A stretch of 64,000 nt of DNA from positions 558,001-622,000 of the forward strand of contig NZ_VFOA01000001.1 in the NCBI RefSeq assembly GCF_006715865.1, read 5' to 3'. The notes beneath the pieces are model-generated. The model worked only from the letters and a program-made list of their open reading frames with translations. It made no database searches and was not told the origin of the DNA. This document shows positions 17,018-25,988 of this stretch, in pieces (position 1 is the stretch's first letter; the number at the start of each line of letters is the position of its first letter). Made by a program: the position numbers and the translations under genes. Origin of the DNA: Cellulomonas sp. SLBN-39. GTDB taxonomy: Bacteria > Actinomycetota > Actinomycetes > Actinomycetales > Cellulomonadaceae.

Positions 17018-18001
17018 TCAGGCGTTCCCGTCGAACAGGCTCGTGACGGAGCCGTCGTCGAAGACCTCGCGGATCGCCCGGGCCAGCAGCGGCGCGATCG
17101 ACAGGACCGTCAGCTGCGGGAACCGGCGCTCCTCGGGGATCGGGAGGGTGTCGGTGATGATGACCTCGCGGGCGCCGCACGCCTGCAGGCGCTCGGCCGC
17201 GGGGTCGGACAGCACGCCGTGCGTCGCGGCGACGATGACGTCCTTGGCGCCGGCCTCGAGCACGACGCGCACGGCGCCCGCGATCGTCCCGGCGGTGTCG
17301 ATGAGGTCGTCGACGATCACGCAGGTGCGGCCCTCGACGTCGCCGACGACGCGGTTGGCGACGGCCTTGTTGGCGGCGCGGATGTCGCGGGTCTTGTGCA
17401 CGAACGCGAGCGGGCAGTCGCCCAGCTTGGCGGCCCACTGCTCCGCGACCCGGATGCGGCCGGCGTCCGGGGAGACCACCGCGACGTTCGACAGGTCGAC
17501 GCGCGTGCGGACGTACTCCACGAGGATCGGCTGCGCCCACAGGTGGTCGACCGGTCCGTCGAAGTACCCCTGGGTCTGCGCGGCGTGCAGGTCCACGCTC
17601 ATGAGCCGGTCGGCGCCGGCGGTGAGGAACAGGTCGGCCATGAGGCGGGCCGAGATGGGCTCGCGCCCGCGGTGCTTCTTGTCCTGGCGCGCGTACCCGT
17701 AGAACGGGGCGACGACGGTGATCGTCTTGGCGGACGCCCGCTTGAGGGCGTCGACCATGAGCAGCTGCTCCATGATCCACTGGTTGATCGGCGAGCCGTG
17801 CGACTGCAGGACGAACGCGTCCGCGCCGCGCACCGACTCCCCGAAGCGCACGTAGATCTCGCCGTTCGCGAAGTCGTACGCGTCGGTCGGGACCAGCTCG
17901 ACGCCCAGGTTCTCGGCGACCTCGACCGCGAGCTCGGGGTGCGCGCGCCCCGAGACGAGGACCAGCCGCTTGGCGCCGTCGGTGCTGATGATGCCGGTCA
18001 T
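17018..18001 (-). CDS. prs: Ribose-phosphate pyrophosphokinase
   Basis: The 327-residue cytoplasmic enzyme makes PRPP from ribose 5-phosphate and ATP for nucleotide, histidine and cell-wall arabinose synthesis. The N-terminal half shows [16 protein letters not shown] and [15 protein letters not shown] (ATP and flexible loops). The PRPP-binding loop is [18 protein letters not shown] at about residue 216. Length is as expected (310-330). Its ATG overlaps the glmU stop by four bases. Confidence 0.97.
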   Translation of the reverse strand: MTGIISTDGAKRLVLVSGRAHPELAVEVAENLGVELVPTDAYDFANGEIYVRFGESVRGADAFVLQSHGSPINQWIMEQLLMVDALKRASAKTITVVAPFYGYARQDKKHRGREPISARLMADLFLTAGADRLMSVDLHAAQTQGYFDGPVDHLWAQPILVEYVRTRVDLSNVAVVSPDAGRIRVAEQWAAKLGDCPLAFVHKTRDIRAANKAVANRVVGDVEGRTCVIVDDLIDTAGTIAGAVRVVLEAGAKDVIVAATHGVLSDPAAERLQACGAREVIITDTLPIPEERRFPQLTVLSIAPLLARAIREVFDDGSVTSLFDGNA

Positions 18002-19680
18002 CGGGTGGTGTCCTCGCTCGTGGTGCGCGCGCCGTCGGACGCGTCGGTGGGGTCGGGCAGCGCCTCGGGCTGCCCGGGCAGGTGCGGCGGCGGCGTGACG
18101 GGCGACGACGCGCGGGACGCGCGCTCCCGCTCGGCGCGGGCCTGGGGCGACAGGTCTCCGTCGGCCCGGGCACCGCGGGCGCGGGCCGCGGCCTCGGCGG
18201 CCGGGGTGCCCGCCCGCGAGCGCTGCACCCAGCTCTCGATGGTGCGCTGCGAGCCGGCGCTGACGGCGAGCGCGCCGGGGGGCACGTCGCGGCGCACGAC
18301 CGTGCCGGCACCGGTGTAGGCGCCGTCGCCGACCTCGACGGGGGCGACGAACATGTTGTCCGCGCCGGTGCGGGCGTAGGACCCGATCACGGTGCGGTGC
18401 TTGTTCACGCCGTCGTAGTTGACGGTCACCGACGCGGCACCGATGTTCGTGTGCTCGCCGATCGTGGCGTCGCCGACGTAGGACAGGTGCGGGATCTTCG
18501 AGCCCTCGCCGATCGTGGCGTTCTTCGTCTCGACGAACGTGCCGATCTTGCCGCGCTCGCCCAGCACGGTGCCGGGGCGCAGGTAGGCGAACGGGCCGAC
18601 GGTGGCGCCGGGGCCGACGACGGCGAGGTCGCCGTGGGTGCGCACGACGCGGGCGCCGGCACCGACCTCGACGTCGGTGAGCGTGGTGTCGGGGCCGACG
18701 GTGGCGCCCTCGCCGACGCTCGTGGCGCCGTGCAGCTGGGTGCCGGGCAGCAGCGTGACGTCGCGGGCCAGGTCCACGTCGACGTCGACCCAGGTGGTGA
18801 GGGGGTCGACGACGGTGACGCCCTCGCGCATCCAGTCCTCGAGGATGCGGCGGTTGAGCTCGGCGCGCAGGGCGGCGAGCTGGACGCGGTCGTTGACGCC
18901 CTCGACGCTCAGGGGGTCGTCGGTGCGCAGCGCGCGCACGTGCCCGCCGTCGCCGCGGGCGATCGCCAGCACGTCGGTCAGGTACACCTCGCCCTGCGCG
19001 TTGTCGCGGCCGAGACGGGCCAGGCCGGCGCGCAGCACGGCGGCGTCGAACACGTACACCGAGGTGTTGATCTCGGCGACGAGCCGCTGCTCGTCGGTCG
19101 CGTCCTTCTCCTCCACGACGCCGAGGACGTCGCCGGTGCCGGGCTCGCGCAGCACGCGGCCGTAACCCGTGGGGTCGGGCACCTCGGTGGTCAGCACGGT
19201 GACGGCGTTGCCGTCCTCGGTGTGCGCCACCAGCAGCTCGGTGAGCGTGCCCGCGTCGAGCAGCGGGACGTCGCCGGCGAGCACGACGACCGCGCCCTCG
19301 AGGAGCGCGTCGGCCGCGGAGCCGCCGTGGGCGTCGTGGTCGGCCGCGGCGTCCGCCGAGGCGTCGGCGACCGCGGCCTGCGCGGCGGCGTCGAGGGCCG
19401 ACATCGCGACCTGCACGGCGCGGCCGGTGCCGGGCACGTCGTCCTGGTCGACCAGCAGGGCGGCGGGGTCGACCTCGCCGACGTGCGCGGCGACGCGCTC
19501 GCGCTCGTGGCGCACCACGACGGCGACCCGCTCGGGCTCGAGGGCGCGCGCGGCGGCGAGCGCGTGCCCGACCATGCTGCGCCCGGCGAGCGTGTGCAGG
19601 ACCTTGGGGGTCGCCGACCGCATGCGGGTGCCCTCACCTGCTGCGAGGACGATGACGGCGGCTGGGCGTGGGACGCTCAC
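17998..19680 (-). CDS. glmU: Bifunctional GlmU: N-acetylglucosamine-1-P uridyltransferase / glucosamine-1-P acetyltransferase
   Basis: The 560-residue enzyme makes UDP-GlcNAc for peptidoglycan. The N-terminal uridyltransferase domain has [19 protein letters not shown] (residues 10-28). The C-terminal left-handed beta-helix acetyltransferase domain has [37 protein letters not shown] and [10 protein letters not shown] with the acetyl-transfer residues. A disordered Ala/Arg/Pro tail of about 80 residues follows, longer than in E. coli but common in actinobacteria. The GTG start follows a GAGGAG site. It is the first gene of the glmU-prs-SIMPL operon. Confidence 0.97.
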   Translation of the reverse strand: MSVPRPAAVIVLAAGEGTRMRSATPKVLHTLAGRSMVGHALAAARALEPERVAVVVRHERERVAAHVGEVDPAALLVDQDDVPGTGRAVQVAMSALDAAAQAAVADASADAAADHDAHGGSAADALLEGAVVVLAGDVPLLDAGTLTELLVAHTEDGNAVTVLTTEVPDPTGYGRVLREPGTGDVLGVVEEKDATDEQRLVAEINTSVYVFDAAVLRAGLARLGRDNAQGEVYLTDVLAIARGDGGHVRALRTDDPLSVEGVNDRVQLAALRAELNRRILEDWMREGVTVVDPLTTWVDVDVDLARDVTLLPGTQLHGATSVGEGATVGPDTTLTDVEVGAGARVVRTHGDLAVVGPGATVGPFAYLRPGTVLGERGKIGTFVETKNATIGEGSKIPHLSYVGDATIGEHTNIGAASVTVNYDGVNKHRTVIGSYARTGADNMFVAPVEVGDGAYTGAGTVVRRDVPPGALAVSAGSQRTIESWVQRSRAGTPAAEAAARARGARADGDLSPQARAERERASRASSPVTPPPHLPGQPEALPDPTDASDGARTTSEDTTR

Positions 19681-19751
19681 CAGTGGGTGCTCCTCGCGGT
19701 CTGCCCGCGCGACGGCGGGCCCGGCGGATCGTGCGTCCCGACTCTACCGCC

Positions 19752-19782
19752 GGACCTGCGGCCCCCCGCGCGCCGCAGGTCC
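19752..19782 (-). terminator. Hairpin terminator after the propeller gene triplet
   Basis: A perfect 10-bp stem (19752-19761 with 19773-19782) lies 41 bases past the stop of the last propeller gene and before glmU. Confidence 0.65.
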
Positions 19783-19822
19783 CCGGCGCGGCCCGGTGTG
19801 ACGACGCCGACACCCGCCCGGC

Positions 19823-21355
19823 TCAGCCGAGGTCCACGGTCGACCCGTCCGTGCGGTCGCCGACGAGGCGCCCGTCGAGGCTGCGGACGCCCGCCACGCC
19901 GTCGAGGGTCGTGCGCCACAGCTCGCGGCCGTCGGCGAGGTCGAACGCGGCCAGGTCGACGCTCGGGTCCGTGTCGAGCACCCCGCCCAGGAGCAGCGCG
20001 CTCTCGTGCAGCAGGACGGCGCGTCCGTCGGTCGCGACGACCGTCGCGCCGTCCTCGACGTCGCGCGTCCACCGCACGGCGCCGGTGCGGGCGTCGAGGC
20101 CGCGCAGCGTGTCACGGTCGAGGACGGCGAGGTGCCCGCCGACGACCACGGCGTCCCACGCGTCGGCGTCGGCCGTGCGCCACCGCCGGGTGCCGTCGCG
20201 GTCGGAGGCGACCAGGTCGTGCCCCGCGGAGGTGAGCACGAGGTCGCCGAGCGACCCGTCGTCGACGGACGGGGTGAGCATCTGCCCGTCGACCTCGACC
20301 TGCTGCTCGGGGCTCCAGAGCAGGGTGCCGCCGTCGGCGCCGAACGCGAGCAGGTCGACGTCGTCGCCCGGCGCCCCGCCGATCCACCCGGTGACCGCGG
20401 ACCCGTCGGGCTCGCGGAGCAGGGCCCCGTCGTCCGCGGCCAGCACGGTGACGGCGACGACGCCGTCCACGACGACGTACCGCGACGACGTGCGCAGCGT
20501 GGGCGACCCGGTGAACCCGTGCTCGGCGCCCGGCACGGGCACGGGGGTGCTCCACCGCTCGTCCCAGGTCACGGGGTCGCGCGCGGTGACGACGTCGACC
20601 GGCGTCGTGCCGTCGGGGTGCCGGACCACCTCGACGACCAGGCTGCCGGTCGCCGCGAGCGTGCGGGGCGCCGGGAGGTCGAGGTCCCGCTCACGGACGA
20701 CGTGCCCGTCGGCGACGGCCACGACCAGCACCCGCGCCCAGGTCTGCACGTGCTCCTCGCCGGTGTCCCTCCACCGGGTCGCCGCGTCCCCGGTCAGGCA
20801 CGTGACCGTGGCGGGGTCGCCGGGCGTCGGCAGGCAGGACGGGTGCTCCGCCCACCAGCCGTCGCCGCGCGCGGACCCGTCGGGCAGCACACGGGACCAG
20901 ACCACGGTGCCGCCGTCGAGGCCGACCAGCGTGGTCCGTGACGAGGACACGCCCAGCACCTCCGCCGACGCCGAGGACCGCAGCGCGACCCGCACCCCGT
21001 CCGCACCGGGCGGGGTGACGTCGAGGTCGACCGAGCCCAGACCCGTGCTGCCCGCCGCGGCCGGCTCGACCGGGCCCGGCGCCACGGAGAGGTCCGCCAC
21101 CACGCCCGGCAGCCCCACGAGCGCCGCGAGCCGGTCCCGCTCCCGGGCGTCGGCGACCGCCTGCGCGCCGACGAGGCCGAGCAGCACGGCGGCGGCGACA
21201 CCGAGCGCGACGACCTGCGCGCGGGTGGGCCCCGACCGGCGGGGCGGCGGGGCCTCGCCGGCTCCCCCGGGCGGGTACGCACCGGGGCGGGGGCCGGTGG
21301 GCGCGGCAGCGTCGTCCTCGTCGAGCACGACCTCGAGCCGCTGCTTCGCCCCCAC
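19823..21355 (-). CDS. Membrane-anchored PQQ-like beta-propeller protein, copy 3 of a tandem triplet
   Basis: The 510-residue protein begins MGAKQRLEVVLDEDD, a tag shared with the next two upstream genes. It has one transmembrane helix (VVALGVAAAVLLGLVGAQAV, about 48-68) and an extracytoplasmic PQQ-like propeller with repeated strand pairs such as LFAFGADGGTLLWSPE, VGGHLAVLDRDTLRGLDARTGAVRW and DLADGRELWRTTLDG. No PQQ ligands or catalytic residues are recognisable. The GTG at 21355 sits seven bases after TACGGT, which supports a leaderless start. Function is unknown; sensing or a structural scaffold outside the membrane is possible. Confidence 0.8.
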   Translation of the reverse strand: MGAKQRLEVVLDEDDAAAPTGPRPGAYPPGGAGEAPPPRRSGPTRAQVVALGVAAAVLLGLVGAQAVADARERDRLAALVGLPGVVADLSVAPGPVEPAAAGSTGLGSVDLDVTPPGADGVRVALRSSASAEVLGVSSSRTTLVGLDGGTVVWSRVLPDGSARGDGWWAEHPSCLPTPGDPATVTCLTGDAATRWRDTGEEHVQTWARVLVVAVADGHVVRERDLDLPAPRTLAATGSLVVEVVRHPDGTTPVDVVTARDPVTWDERWSTPVPVPGAEHGFTGSPTLRTSSRYVVVDGVVAVTVLAADDGALLREPDGSAVTGWIGGAPGDDVDLLAFGADGGTLLWSPEQQVEVDGQMLTPSVDDGSLGDLVLTSAGHDLVASDRDGTRRWRTADADAWDAVVVGGHLAVLDRDTLRGLDARTGAVRWTRDVEDGATVVATDGRAVLLHESALLLGGVLDTDPSVDLAAFDLADGRELWRTTLDGVAGVRSLDGRLVGDRTDGSTVDLG

Positions 21356-21362
21356 GGCGACG

Positions 21363-21368
21363 ACCGTA
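21363..21368 (-). promoter_or_regulatory. -10-like hexamer TACGGT, propeller copy 3
   Basis: It lies seven bases before the GTG at 21355 in the 27-bp gap after copy 2. Its presence suggests each copy has its own promoter. Confidence 0.5.
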
Positions 21369-21382
21369 GCGCGCGGCGTGCC

Positions 21383-22864
21383 TCACCCGAGCGGGACCGG
21401 CGTCCCGTCGTCCCGCTGCCCCACGAGGCGACCGTCGGCGACGCTGACCCAGCTGACGTCGTCGACCGTGGTGCGCCAGACCTCGTGGCCGTCCGTCAGC
21501 CCGACGGCCGTGAGGGGGACCTCGTCCTGCGCGCCGAGCCCTTCCTGCACCACGACGACGCGCCCGTCGGTCGCGACGATGCTCATGTCCGTGCGTGCGG
21601 TGTGCTCCCAGAGCGCGCGGCCCGTGCGGCCGTCAACCGCGTGCAGCGTCGTGTCGTCGTCGACGAGGACCCGCCCGTCGACGACCATCACGCTCCACCC
21701 CGTCACCCCCTCGGCGGTCCACCGGGCCGTCCCGTCGCGGTCCCAGGCCCGCAGGTCCGTGCCGTCGGTGGTGAGGACGACGTCCCCCAGCGACCCGTCG
21801 TCGAGGTGGACGCCCAGCACGTCGCCCGGGAAGACGGTCATCCCGTCCGCGGTCCAGAGCTCGGTCTCCTGCACGCGGCGCTGACCGTCCGCCGGCTGGG
21901 CGGACAGGGCGAGGGCCACGACGTCCTCCTGGGCGCGGTCCATCACCCACCCGCTGACGGCCACCCCGTCGGCGGCGCGCAGCACGGAGCCGTCGACCGC
22001 GGCGAGCAGGGTCGCGCCCTGGCCGGCGTCCACCGCGACGAGGTCGGGCACCGTCTCGGTGAACACCTGGGTGCTGTAACCCGCCGGGCGGGCGCCCGTC
22101 GGCACGCGCGTGCGCCACAGGACGTCCCAGGTGGCGGGGTCGTGCGCCGTGACGACGACGGGCGACGCGTCACCACCCCCCTCCCGCTCGGCCAGCACGA
22201 TCCGGTCACCGGCTTCGCCCAGCGTGCGGGAGAGGTTCGGCTCGAGGACGTGCTCGTGGACCACCCGCCCGTCGGCGAGCGCGACGACGAGCACGACCGC
22301 CGAGGTCTGCGGGACGTCCTCGTGCTGGTCGGCCCACCGTTCCCCGCCGTCGCCGACCAGGCAGGTCGCCGTGGTCTCGTCGCCCGGGGTGACGGTGCAC
22401 TGCGGCGGGTAGGGGTTCCAGCCGTCGGCGGGCGGGTCGACCGTGCGCAGCGGGACCGACCAGACCACGTCACCGTCACGCACGCCGTCGAGCGTGATCG
22501 CGTCGTCGCCCGTGCGCCGCACGACCGACGGGAGGCCGTCCTGCTCGGGCCGGAGCACCTGGTACTCCCACCCGGGCAGCGGCTCGTCGAGCTCCCCGGC
22601 GACGACGCGCGGCGGGGAGCTCAGGTCCGTGACCACGGCGGGCAGGCCCGCGAGGTCGGCGATCCGGGCGCGCCCGCGCGCGTCGAGCACGAGCTGCGCC
22701 CCGACGAGCGCGAGCACCACGGCACCGGCCGCGGCGAGCACCCGCACCTGCACCCGGGTCAGCCGCCGGCTGCGTGCGACCGCCGCGTCTGCGGGCGGAA
22801 GACCGACGCCCTCCGGCCCGTCGACGTCCTCGAGCTCGACCTCGAGCCGCTGCTTCGCCCCCAT
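21383..22864 (-). CDS. Membrane-anchored PQQ-like beta-propeller protein, copy 2 of a tandem triplet
   Basis: The frame extends to 22909, but the ATG at 22864 gives the shared tag MGAKQRLEVELEDVDG and lies seven bases after TACCGT; 493 residues result. A transmembrane helix (VLAAAGAVVLALVGAQLV) follows a basic stretch (RSRRLTRVQVR). The rest is a PQQ-like propeller: RAWDRDGTARWTAEG, LHAVDGRTGRALWEHTA and LTDGHEVWRTTVDDV close successive blades. It aligns with the flanking copies along its whole length, so all three arose by tandem duplication. No known enzymatic role. Confidence 0.8.
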   Translation of the reverse strand: MGAKQRLEVELEDVDGPEGVGLPPADAAVARSRRLTRVQVRVLAAAGAVVLALVGAQLVLDARGRARIADLAGLPAVVTDLSSPPRVVAGELDEPLPGWEYQVLRPEQDGLPSVVRRTGDDAITLDGVRDGDVVWSVPLRTVDPPADGWNPYPPQCTVTPGDETTATCLVGDGGERWADQHEDVPQTSAVVLVVALADGRVVHEHVLEPNLSRTLGEAGDRIVLAEREGGGDASPVVVTAHDPATWDVLWRTRVPTGARPAGYSTQVFTETVPDLVAVDAGQGATLLAAVDGSVLRAADGVAVSGWVMDRAQEDVVALALSAQPADGQRRVQETELWTADGMTVFPGDVLGVHLDDGSLGDVVLTTDGTDLRAWDRDGTARWTAEGVTGWSVMVVDGRVLVDDDTTLHAVDGRTGRALWEHTARTDMSIVATDGRVVVVQEGLGAQDEVPLTAVGLTDGHEVWRTTVDDVSWVSVADGRLVGQRDDGTPVPLG

Positions 22865-22871
22865 CCCGTCG

Positions 22872-22877
22872 ACGGTA
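22872..22877 (-). promoter_or_regulatory. -10-like hexamer TACCGT, propeller copy 2
   Basis: Seven bases separate it from the ATG at 22864, which supports that start over the upstream in-frame one at 22909. Confidence 0.5.
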
Positions 22878-22943
22878 GCCGGAGAGCGACGGCCAGGGGA
22901 CGGGTTCACCGACCGGTCCCGCGGATGCCGCCCGGTGACGGGG

Positions 22944-24533
22944 CTACCGCACCGGTCGACCGTCGGCGCCGAAGGTCAGGACCGCCCCGTCGTCCGCGAA
23001 CGCCAGGAGGCGCCCGCCGACCACGTCGACCCAGCCGACGCCCGCGAGGGTCGTGCGCCACGCCTCGTCACCGTCGGCGAGGTCGACCGCCACGAGCTCC
23101 GTCGCCGTCGCACCGTCGACCTGGCTGCTCACCCAGCCCGCCTGCTGCAGCACGACGCGGCGGCCGTCCGTCAGGGAGAGCAGCATGCCCTCGTCGACGG
23201 GGACCTCCCACAGCACGCGCCCCGAGTCCCCGTCGACGCACCGCAGCGTGGTGCCGACCATCACCACGACCCGCCCGTCCACGACCATGCCGCTCTCCCC
23301 GTCGACGCCGGGCGCCCGCCAGCGCGGGGTACCGTCCCGCTCCCACCCGTGCAGGTCCCCGTCCTGCGTGGTGAGCACGAGGCCGTCCGCGGAGCCGTCG
23401 TCGACGCTCGGCACCACGGCCTGACCGCCGACCACGACCTCGCCGTCCGGCGACCAGAGGGTCGTCCTCGCGCTGGCTCCGGTCCCCGTGCCGAGCACGA
23501 GCAGCTCGGCGTCGTCGGGGCGTCCCGGCGACGCGAGCACCCCGTCGAGGCGGGCACCGTCGGGACCGCGCAGGACCGTGCCGTCCGCGGTCGACAGGAC
23601 CGTCACCTCGGCGGTGCCGCGCACCGCGACCACGTCCGGGGTGACCGCCAGCTCGGCCTGGCCGACGTACCCGTCGAGCACGTCGGGGACCGGCACCCGC
23701 GCGACCCACCGCTCGGCGCCCGTCGCGGCGTCGAAGGCCGTGACCACGTCGACCGGGTCGCCGTCGTCCCCGTCGGGGACCCGGGTGCCGCCGACGAGCA
23801 CGCCGCCCGCACCCTGCAGCCGGGCCGGCGCCGGCAGGTCGAGGTCACGCTCGTACCGGGTCGCCCCGTCGACGACATCGACAGCCAGGAGGCGGGCCCA
23901 GGTCTGCGGAACGTCGGTCCCGTCGCCGTCCAGGGACACCGCACCGTCACCGATCAGGCACGTGACGATCGAGGCGTCGTCAGGTGTCGGCACGCACGAC
24001 GGCTGGAACGGCACCCACCCGTCGGTGTCCTCCGCGGGTGGATCGCCCGCCGCCCACAGGACGACGGTCCACCCGGGCGAGCCGTCGGGGTCGTCGCCGT
24101 CGAGGCGCACGACGTCCTGCGACGCGCGGAGGACGACCCGCGGCCCGGTCCCGTCGTCCGCGACCAGCTCCTGCTCGACGACAGGCTCGCCGGCGTCGCG
24201 CAGGTCGTCCGGCGTGAGACGCGGCGGTGCGGCGAGGTCGTGGACCACACCCGGCAGGCCGGCGAGCGCCGCGAGGCGGGCACGCTCACCGGAGTCGACG
24301 ACGAGCTGCGCGCCGACCAGCAGCAGCCCGACCACCGCGACGGCCCCCACACCCCCGAGCAGCCGGCGCCGGGAGGTCCACCGCCGCGCACGACCCGCCT
24401 GCGGAGCACCGTGCCCCGGCACCCCCCGCCCTCCCGGGGCGTCGTCGTCGGGCTCGTCGTCGAACGGGTCGTCGCCGCCCTCGTCGTCCGGGCCCTCGTC
24501 GAGCTCGACCTCGTGCCGCTGCTTCGCCCCCAC
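22944..24533 (-). CDS. Membrane-anchored PQQ-like beta-propeller protein, copy 1 of a tandem triplet
   Basis: The 529-residue protein starts MGAKQRHEVELDEGPDDEG and has an acidic N-terminal stretch, a basic patch (RARRWTSRRR), one transmembrane helix (LLGGVGAVAVVGLLLVGAQLV, about 53-73) and a propeller with blades such as LHGWERDGTPRWRAPG, LRCVDGDSGRVLWEVP and VDLADGDEAWRTTLAG. The N-terminus would be cytoplasmic and the propeller outside. The GTG is six bases after TAGCGT, which also contains the stop codon of the upstream acetyltransferase. Ligand and function are unknown. Confidence 0.8.
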   Translation of the reverse strand: MGAKQRHEVELDEGPDDEGGDDPFDDEPDDDAPGGRGVPGHGAPQAGRARRWTSRRRLLGGVGAVAVVGLLLVGAQLVVDSGERARLAALAGLPGVVHDLAAPPRLTPDDLRDAGEPVVEQELVADDGTGPRVVLRASQDVVRLDGDDPDGSPGWTVVLWAAGDPPAEDTDGWVPFQPSCVPTPDDASIVTCLIGDGAVSLDGDGTDVPQTWARLLAVDVVDGATRYERDLDLPAPARLQGAGGVLVGGTRVPDGDDGDPVDVVTAFDAATGAERWVARVPVPDVLDGYVGQAELAVTPDVVAVRGTAEVTVLSTADGTVLRGPDGARLDGVLASPGRPDDAELLVLGTGTGASARTTLWSPDGEVVVGGQAVVPSVDDGSADGLVLTTQDGDLHGWERDGTPRWRAPGVDGESGMVVDGRVVVMVGTTLRCVDGDSGRVLWEVPVDEGMLLSLTDGRRVVLQQAGWVSSQVDGATATELVAVDLADGDEAWRTTLAGVGWVDVVGGRLLAFADDGAVLTFGADGRPVR

Positions 24534-24539
24534 CCCTCG

Positions 24540-24545
24540 ACGCTA
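24540..24545 (-). promoter_or_regulatory. -10-like hexamer TAGCGT, propeller copy 1
   Basis: It overlaps the TAG stop of the GNAT gene and lies six bases before the GTG at 24533. Confidence 0.5.
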
Positions 24546-25091
24546 GCGTCCGGCGCGCGCGGCGTCCGGCCGTTCGTGGGCCAGCTGGGCGTACAGGTAG
24601 GCGTCGTGCCACACGGGGTCGCCGTGCGCGTCGTCGGTGAAGCTCGCCGCCTCGCGCTCGTGGCCCTCACGGCGCATGCCGACGCGCTCCAGCAGCCGCC
24701 ACGACCGGTCGTTGCGCGGGTCGCAGCGGGCCGTCAGGCGGCGGGCACCGTCGCGCACCAGGGCGTCGAGCAGCGCGTCGAGGGCCTCCGTGGCGTACCC
24801 GCGGCCACCGTGCTCGGGGGCGAAGACGTACCCGACCGTCCACGTCCGCCACGCGTGCGGCTCGATCCGCGCGGCGTACAGGTGGCCCACCAGCGGCCCG
24901 TCGGGCAGTCGCACGGCCACGAACCGCGGGTCGGTCACCCGACGGGTGGCCTCCGCGTCGCAGTCGGCGCGCTGCAGGGGCCCGTAGGGCTCGAACCGCA
25001 CGACGTCCGCCCGGCCGAGGTACCCGTGCAGGGCGGCCCCGTCGTCGGGCGAGAACGGGCCGAGCTCGAGCCGGGGCGTGGTCAGCTGCAC
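24543..25091 (-). CDS. GNAT family N-acetyltransferase (RimJ/RimL-like)
   Basis: The 182-residue protein begins VQLTTPRLELGPFSPDD, the usual start of the acetyltransferase_3 group. The acetyl-CoA site is GYVFAPEHGGRGYATEALDALL (residues about 95-116; R/Q-x-x-G-x-G/A pattern), and RNDRSWRLLERVGMRREG is the conserved C-terminal segment. The target could be a protein N-terminus or a small amine. The GTG at 25091 is chosen because no other start lies nearby and TAGCGT is eight bases upstream. It sits next to tRNA-Gln. Confidence 0.85.
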   Translation of the reverse strand: MQLTTPRLELGPFSPDDGAALHGYLGRADVVRFEPYGPLQRADCDAEATRRVTDPRFVAVRLPDGPLVGHLYAARIEPHAWRTWTVGYVFAPEHGGRGYATEALDALLDALVRDGARRLTARCDPRNDRSWRLLERVGMRREGHEREAASFTDDAHGDPVWHDAYLYAQLAHERPDAARAGR

Positions 25092-25099
25092 GTTCCCGG

Positions 25100-25105
25100 A
25101 CGCTA
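25100..25105 (-). promoter_or_regulatory. -10-like hexamer TAGCGT, GNAT gene
   Basis: It lies eight bases before the GTG at 25091, between the GNAT gene and tRNA-Gln. Confidence 0.4.
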
Positions 25106-25117
25106 CGCCGCGCCGGG

Positions 25118-25192
25118 TGGCTCCGCCCCCAGGATTCGAACCCGGACCTCGAGGCACCAAAGGCCTGTGTGCTGCCGTTACACCAGGGCGGA
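25118..25192 (-). tRNA. tRNA-Gln (anticodon TTG), CCA encoded
   Basis: The reverse strand folds as a full cloverleaf: acceptor TCCGCCC/GGGCGGA, D-stem GTGT/GCAC, anticodon loop CTTTGGT (anticodon TTG), T-arm CCGGG-TTCGAAT-CCTGG, then GCCA. The outermost anticodon-stem pair is C-C; all other pairs hold. Confidence 0.93.
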
Positions 25193-25289
25193 CCGGCGCA
25201 CCAGTCTGCCAGGACCGGCGCCCCGCACGGGCGTCGTGCCGCCGCGCAGCCCGGCGGCCGACGTCCCCCGCCGGCGGGGTCCCGCACGG

Positions 25290-25295
25290 CACAAT
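25290..25295 (+). promoter_or_regulatory. -10-like hexamer CACAAT, leaderless tetR-type gene
   Basis: Six bases separate it from the ATG at 25302, with no Shine-Dalgarno sequence. Confidence 0.4.
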
Positions 25296-25301
25296 GTCCG
25301 G

Positions 25302-25979
25302 ATGTCCTCGGAGAGCAAGCGCGCGCCACGGTCGCGGATGACCGGCACCCAGCGGCGCGAGCAGCTGCTCGACGTGTCGCGGCGGCTGTTCGCCGAGAAG
25401 GGCTTCGACACCACGAGCGTCGAGGAGATCGCGTCCCGCGCCGGGGTGTCCAAGCCCGTGGTGTACGAGCACTTCGGCGGCAAGGAGGGCGTCTACGCGG
25501 TCGTCGTCGACCGGGAGATCCAGGCGCTGACCGGGGCCCTCACGGGGGCGCTCGAGGCGGGCGGCCACCCCAAGGTCATGGTCGAGCGGTCCGCTCTCGC
25601 GCTCCTGTCGTACATCGAGGCGTCCGAGGACGGGTTCCGCATCCTCGTGCGCGACTCCCCCGTGGCGCAGGCCACCGGCACGTTCTCCAGCCTGATCGGC
25701 GACGTCGCCACGCAGGTGGAGCACCTGCTGGGCAACCAGTTCAAGAAGCAGGGCCTCGACCCGCGGACCGCGCCGATCTACGCGCAGATGCTCGTGGGCA
25801 TGGTCGCGCTGACCGGCCAGTGGTGGCTCGACGCGCGCAGCCCCAAGAAGCAGGAGGTCGCCGCGCACCTGGTGAACCTCGCGTGGAACGGCCTGTCCGC
25901 GATCGAGCGGCGCCCGTCGCTCGACCCCGACGGCGAGCGCCACGCGCGGCGGTCGAGCAGGTCTGTCGACGACGAGTAA
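25302..25979 (+). CDS. TetR/AcrR family transcriptional regulator
   Basis: The 225-residue repressor-type protein has an N-terminal TetR helix-turn-helix: REQLLDVSRRLFAEKGFDTT, SVEEIASRAGVSKPVVYEHFGGKEG (residues about 20-65). The ligand-binding domain follows (VDREIQALTGAL, MLVGMVALTGQWWLDA). The ligand is not predictable. A TetR gene beside glmU and tRNA-Gln is conserved in other actinobacteria (from memory, Rv1019 in M. tuberculosis). The start looks leaderless. The TAA stop overlaps the predicted -10 of the MarR gene. Confidence 0.92.
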   Translation: MSSESKRAPRSRMTGTQRREQLLDVSRRLFAEKGFDTTSVEEIASRAGVSKPVVYEHFGGKEGVYAVVVDREIQALTGALTGALEAGGHPKVMVERSALALLSYIEASEDGFRILVRDSPVAQATGTFSSLIGDVATQVEHLLGNQFKKQGLDPRTAPIYAQMLVGMVALTGQWWLDARSPKKQEVAAHLVNLAWNGLSAIERRPSLDPDGERHARRSSRSVDDE

Positions 25980-25982
25980 CCT
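25977..25982 (+). promoter_or_regulatory. -10-like hexamer TAACCT, leaderless marR-type gene
   Basis: The hexamer uses the tetR stop codon TAA as its first three bases; six bases follow, then the ATG at 25989. Confidence 0.5.
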
Positions 25983-25988
25983 CAGCCC

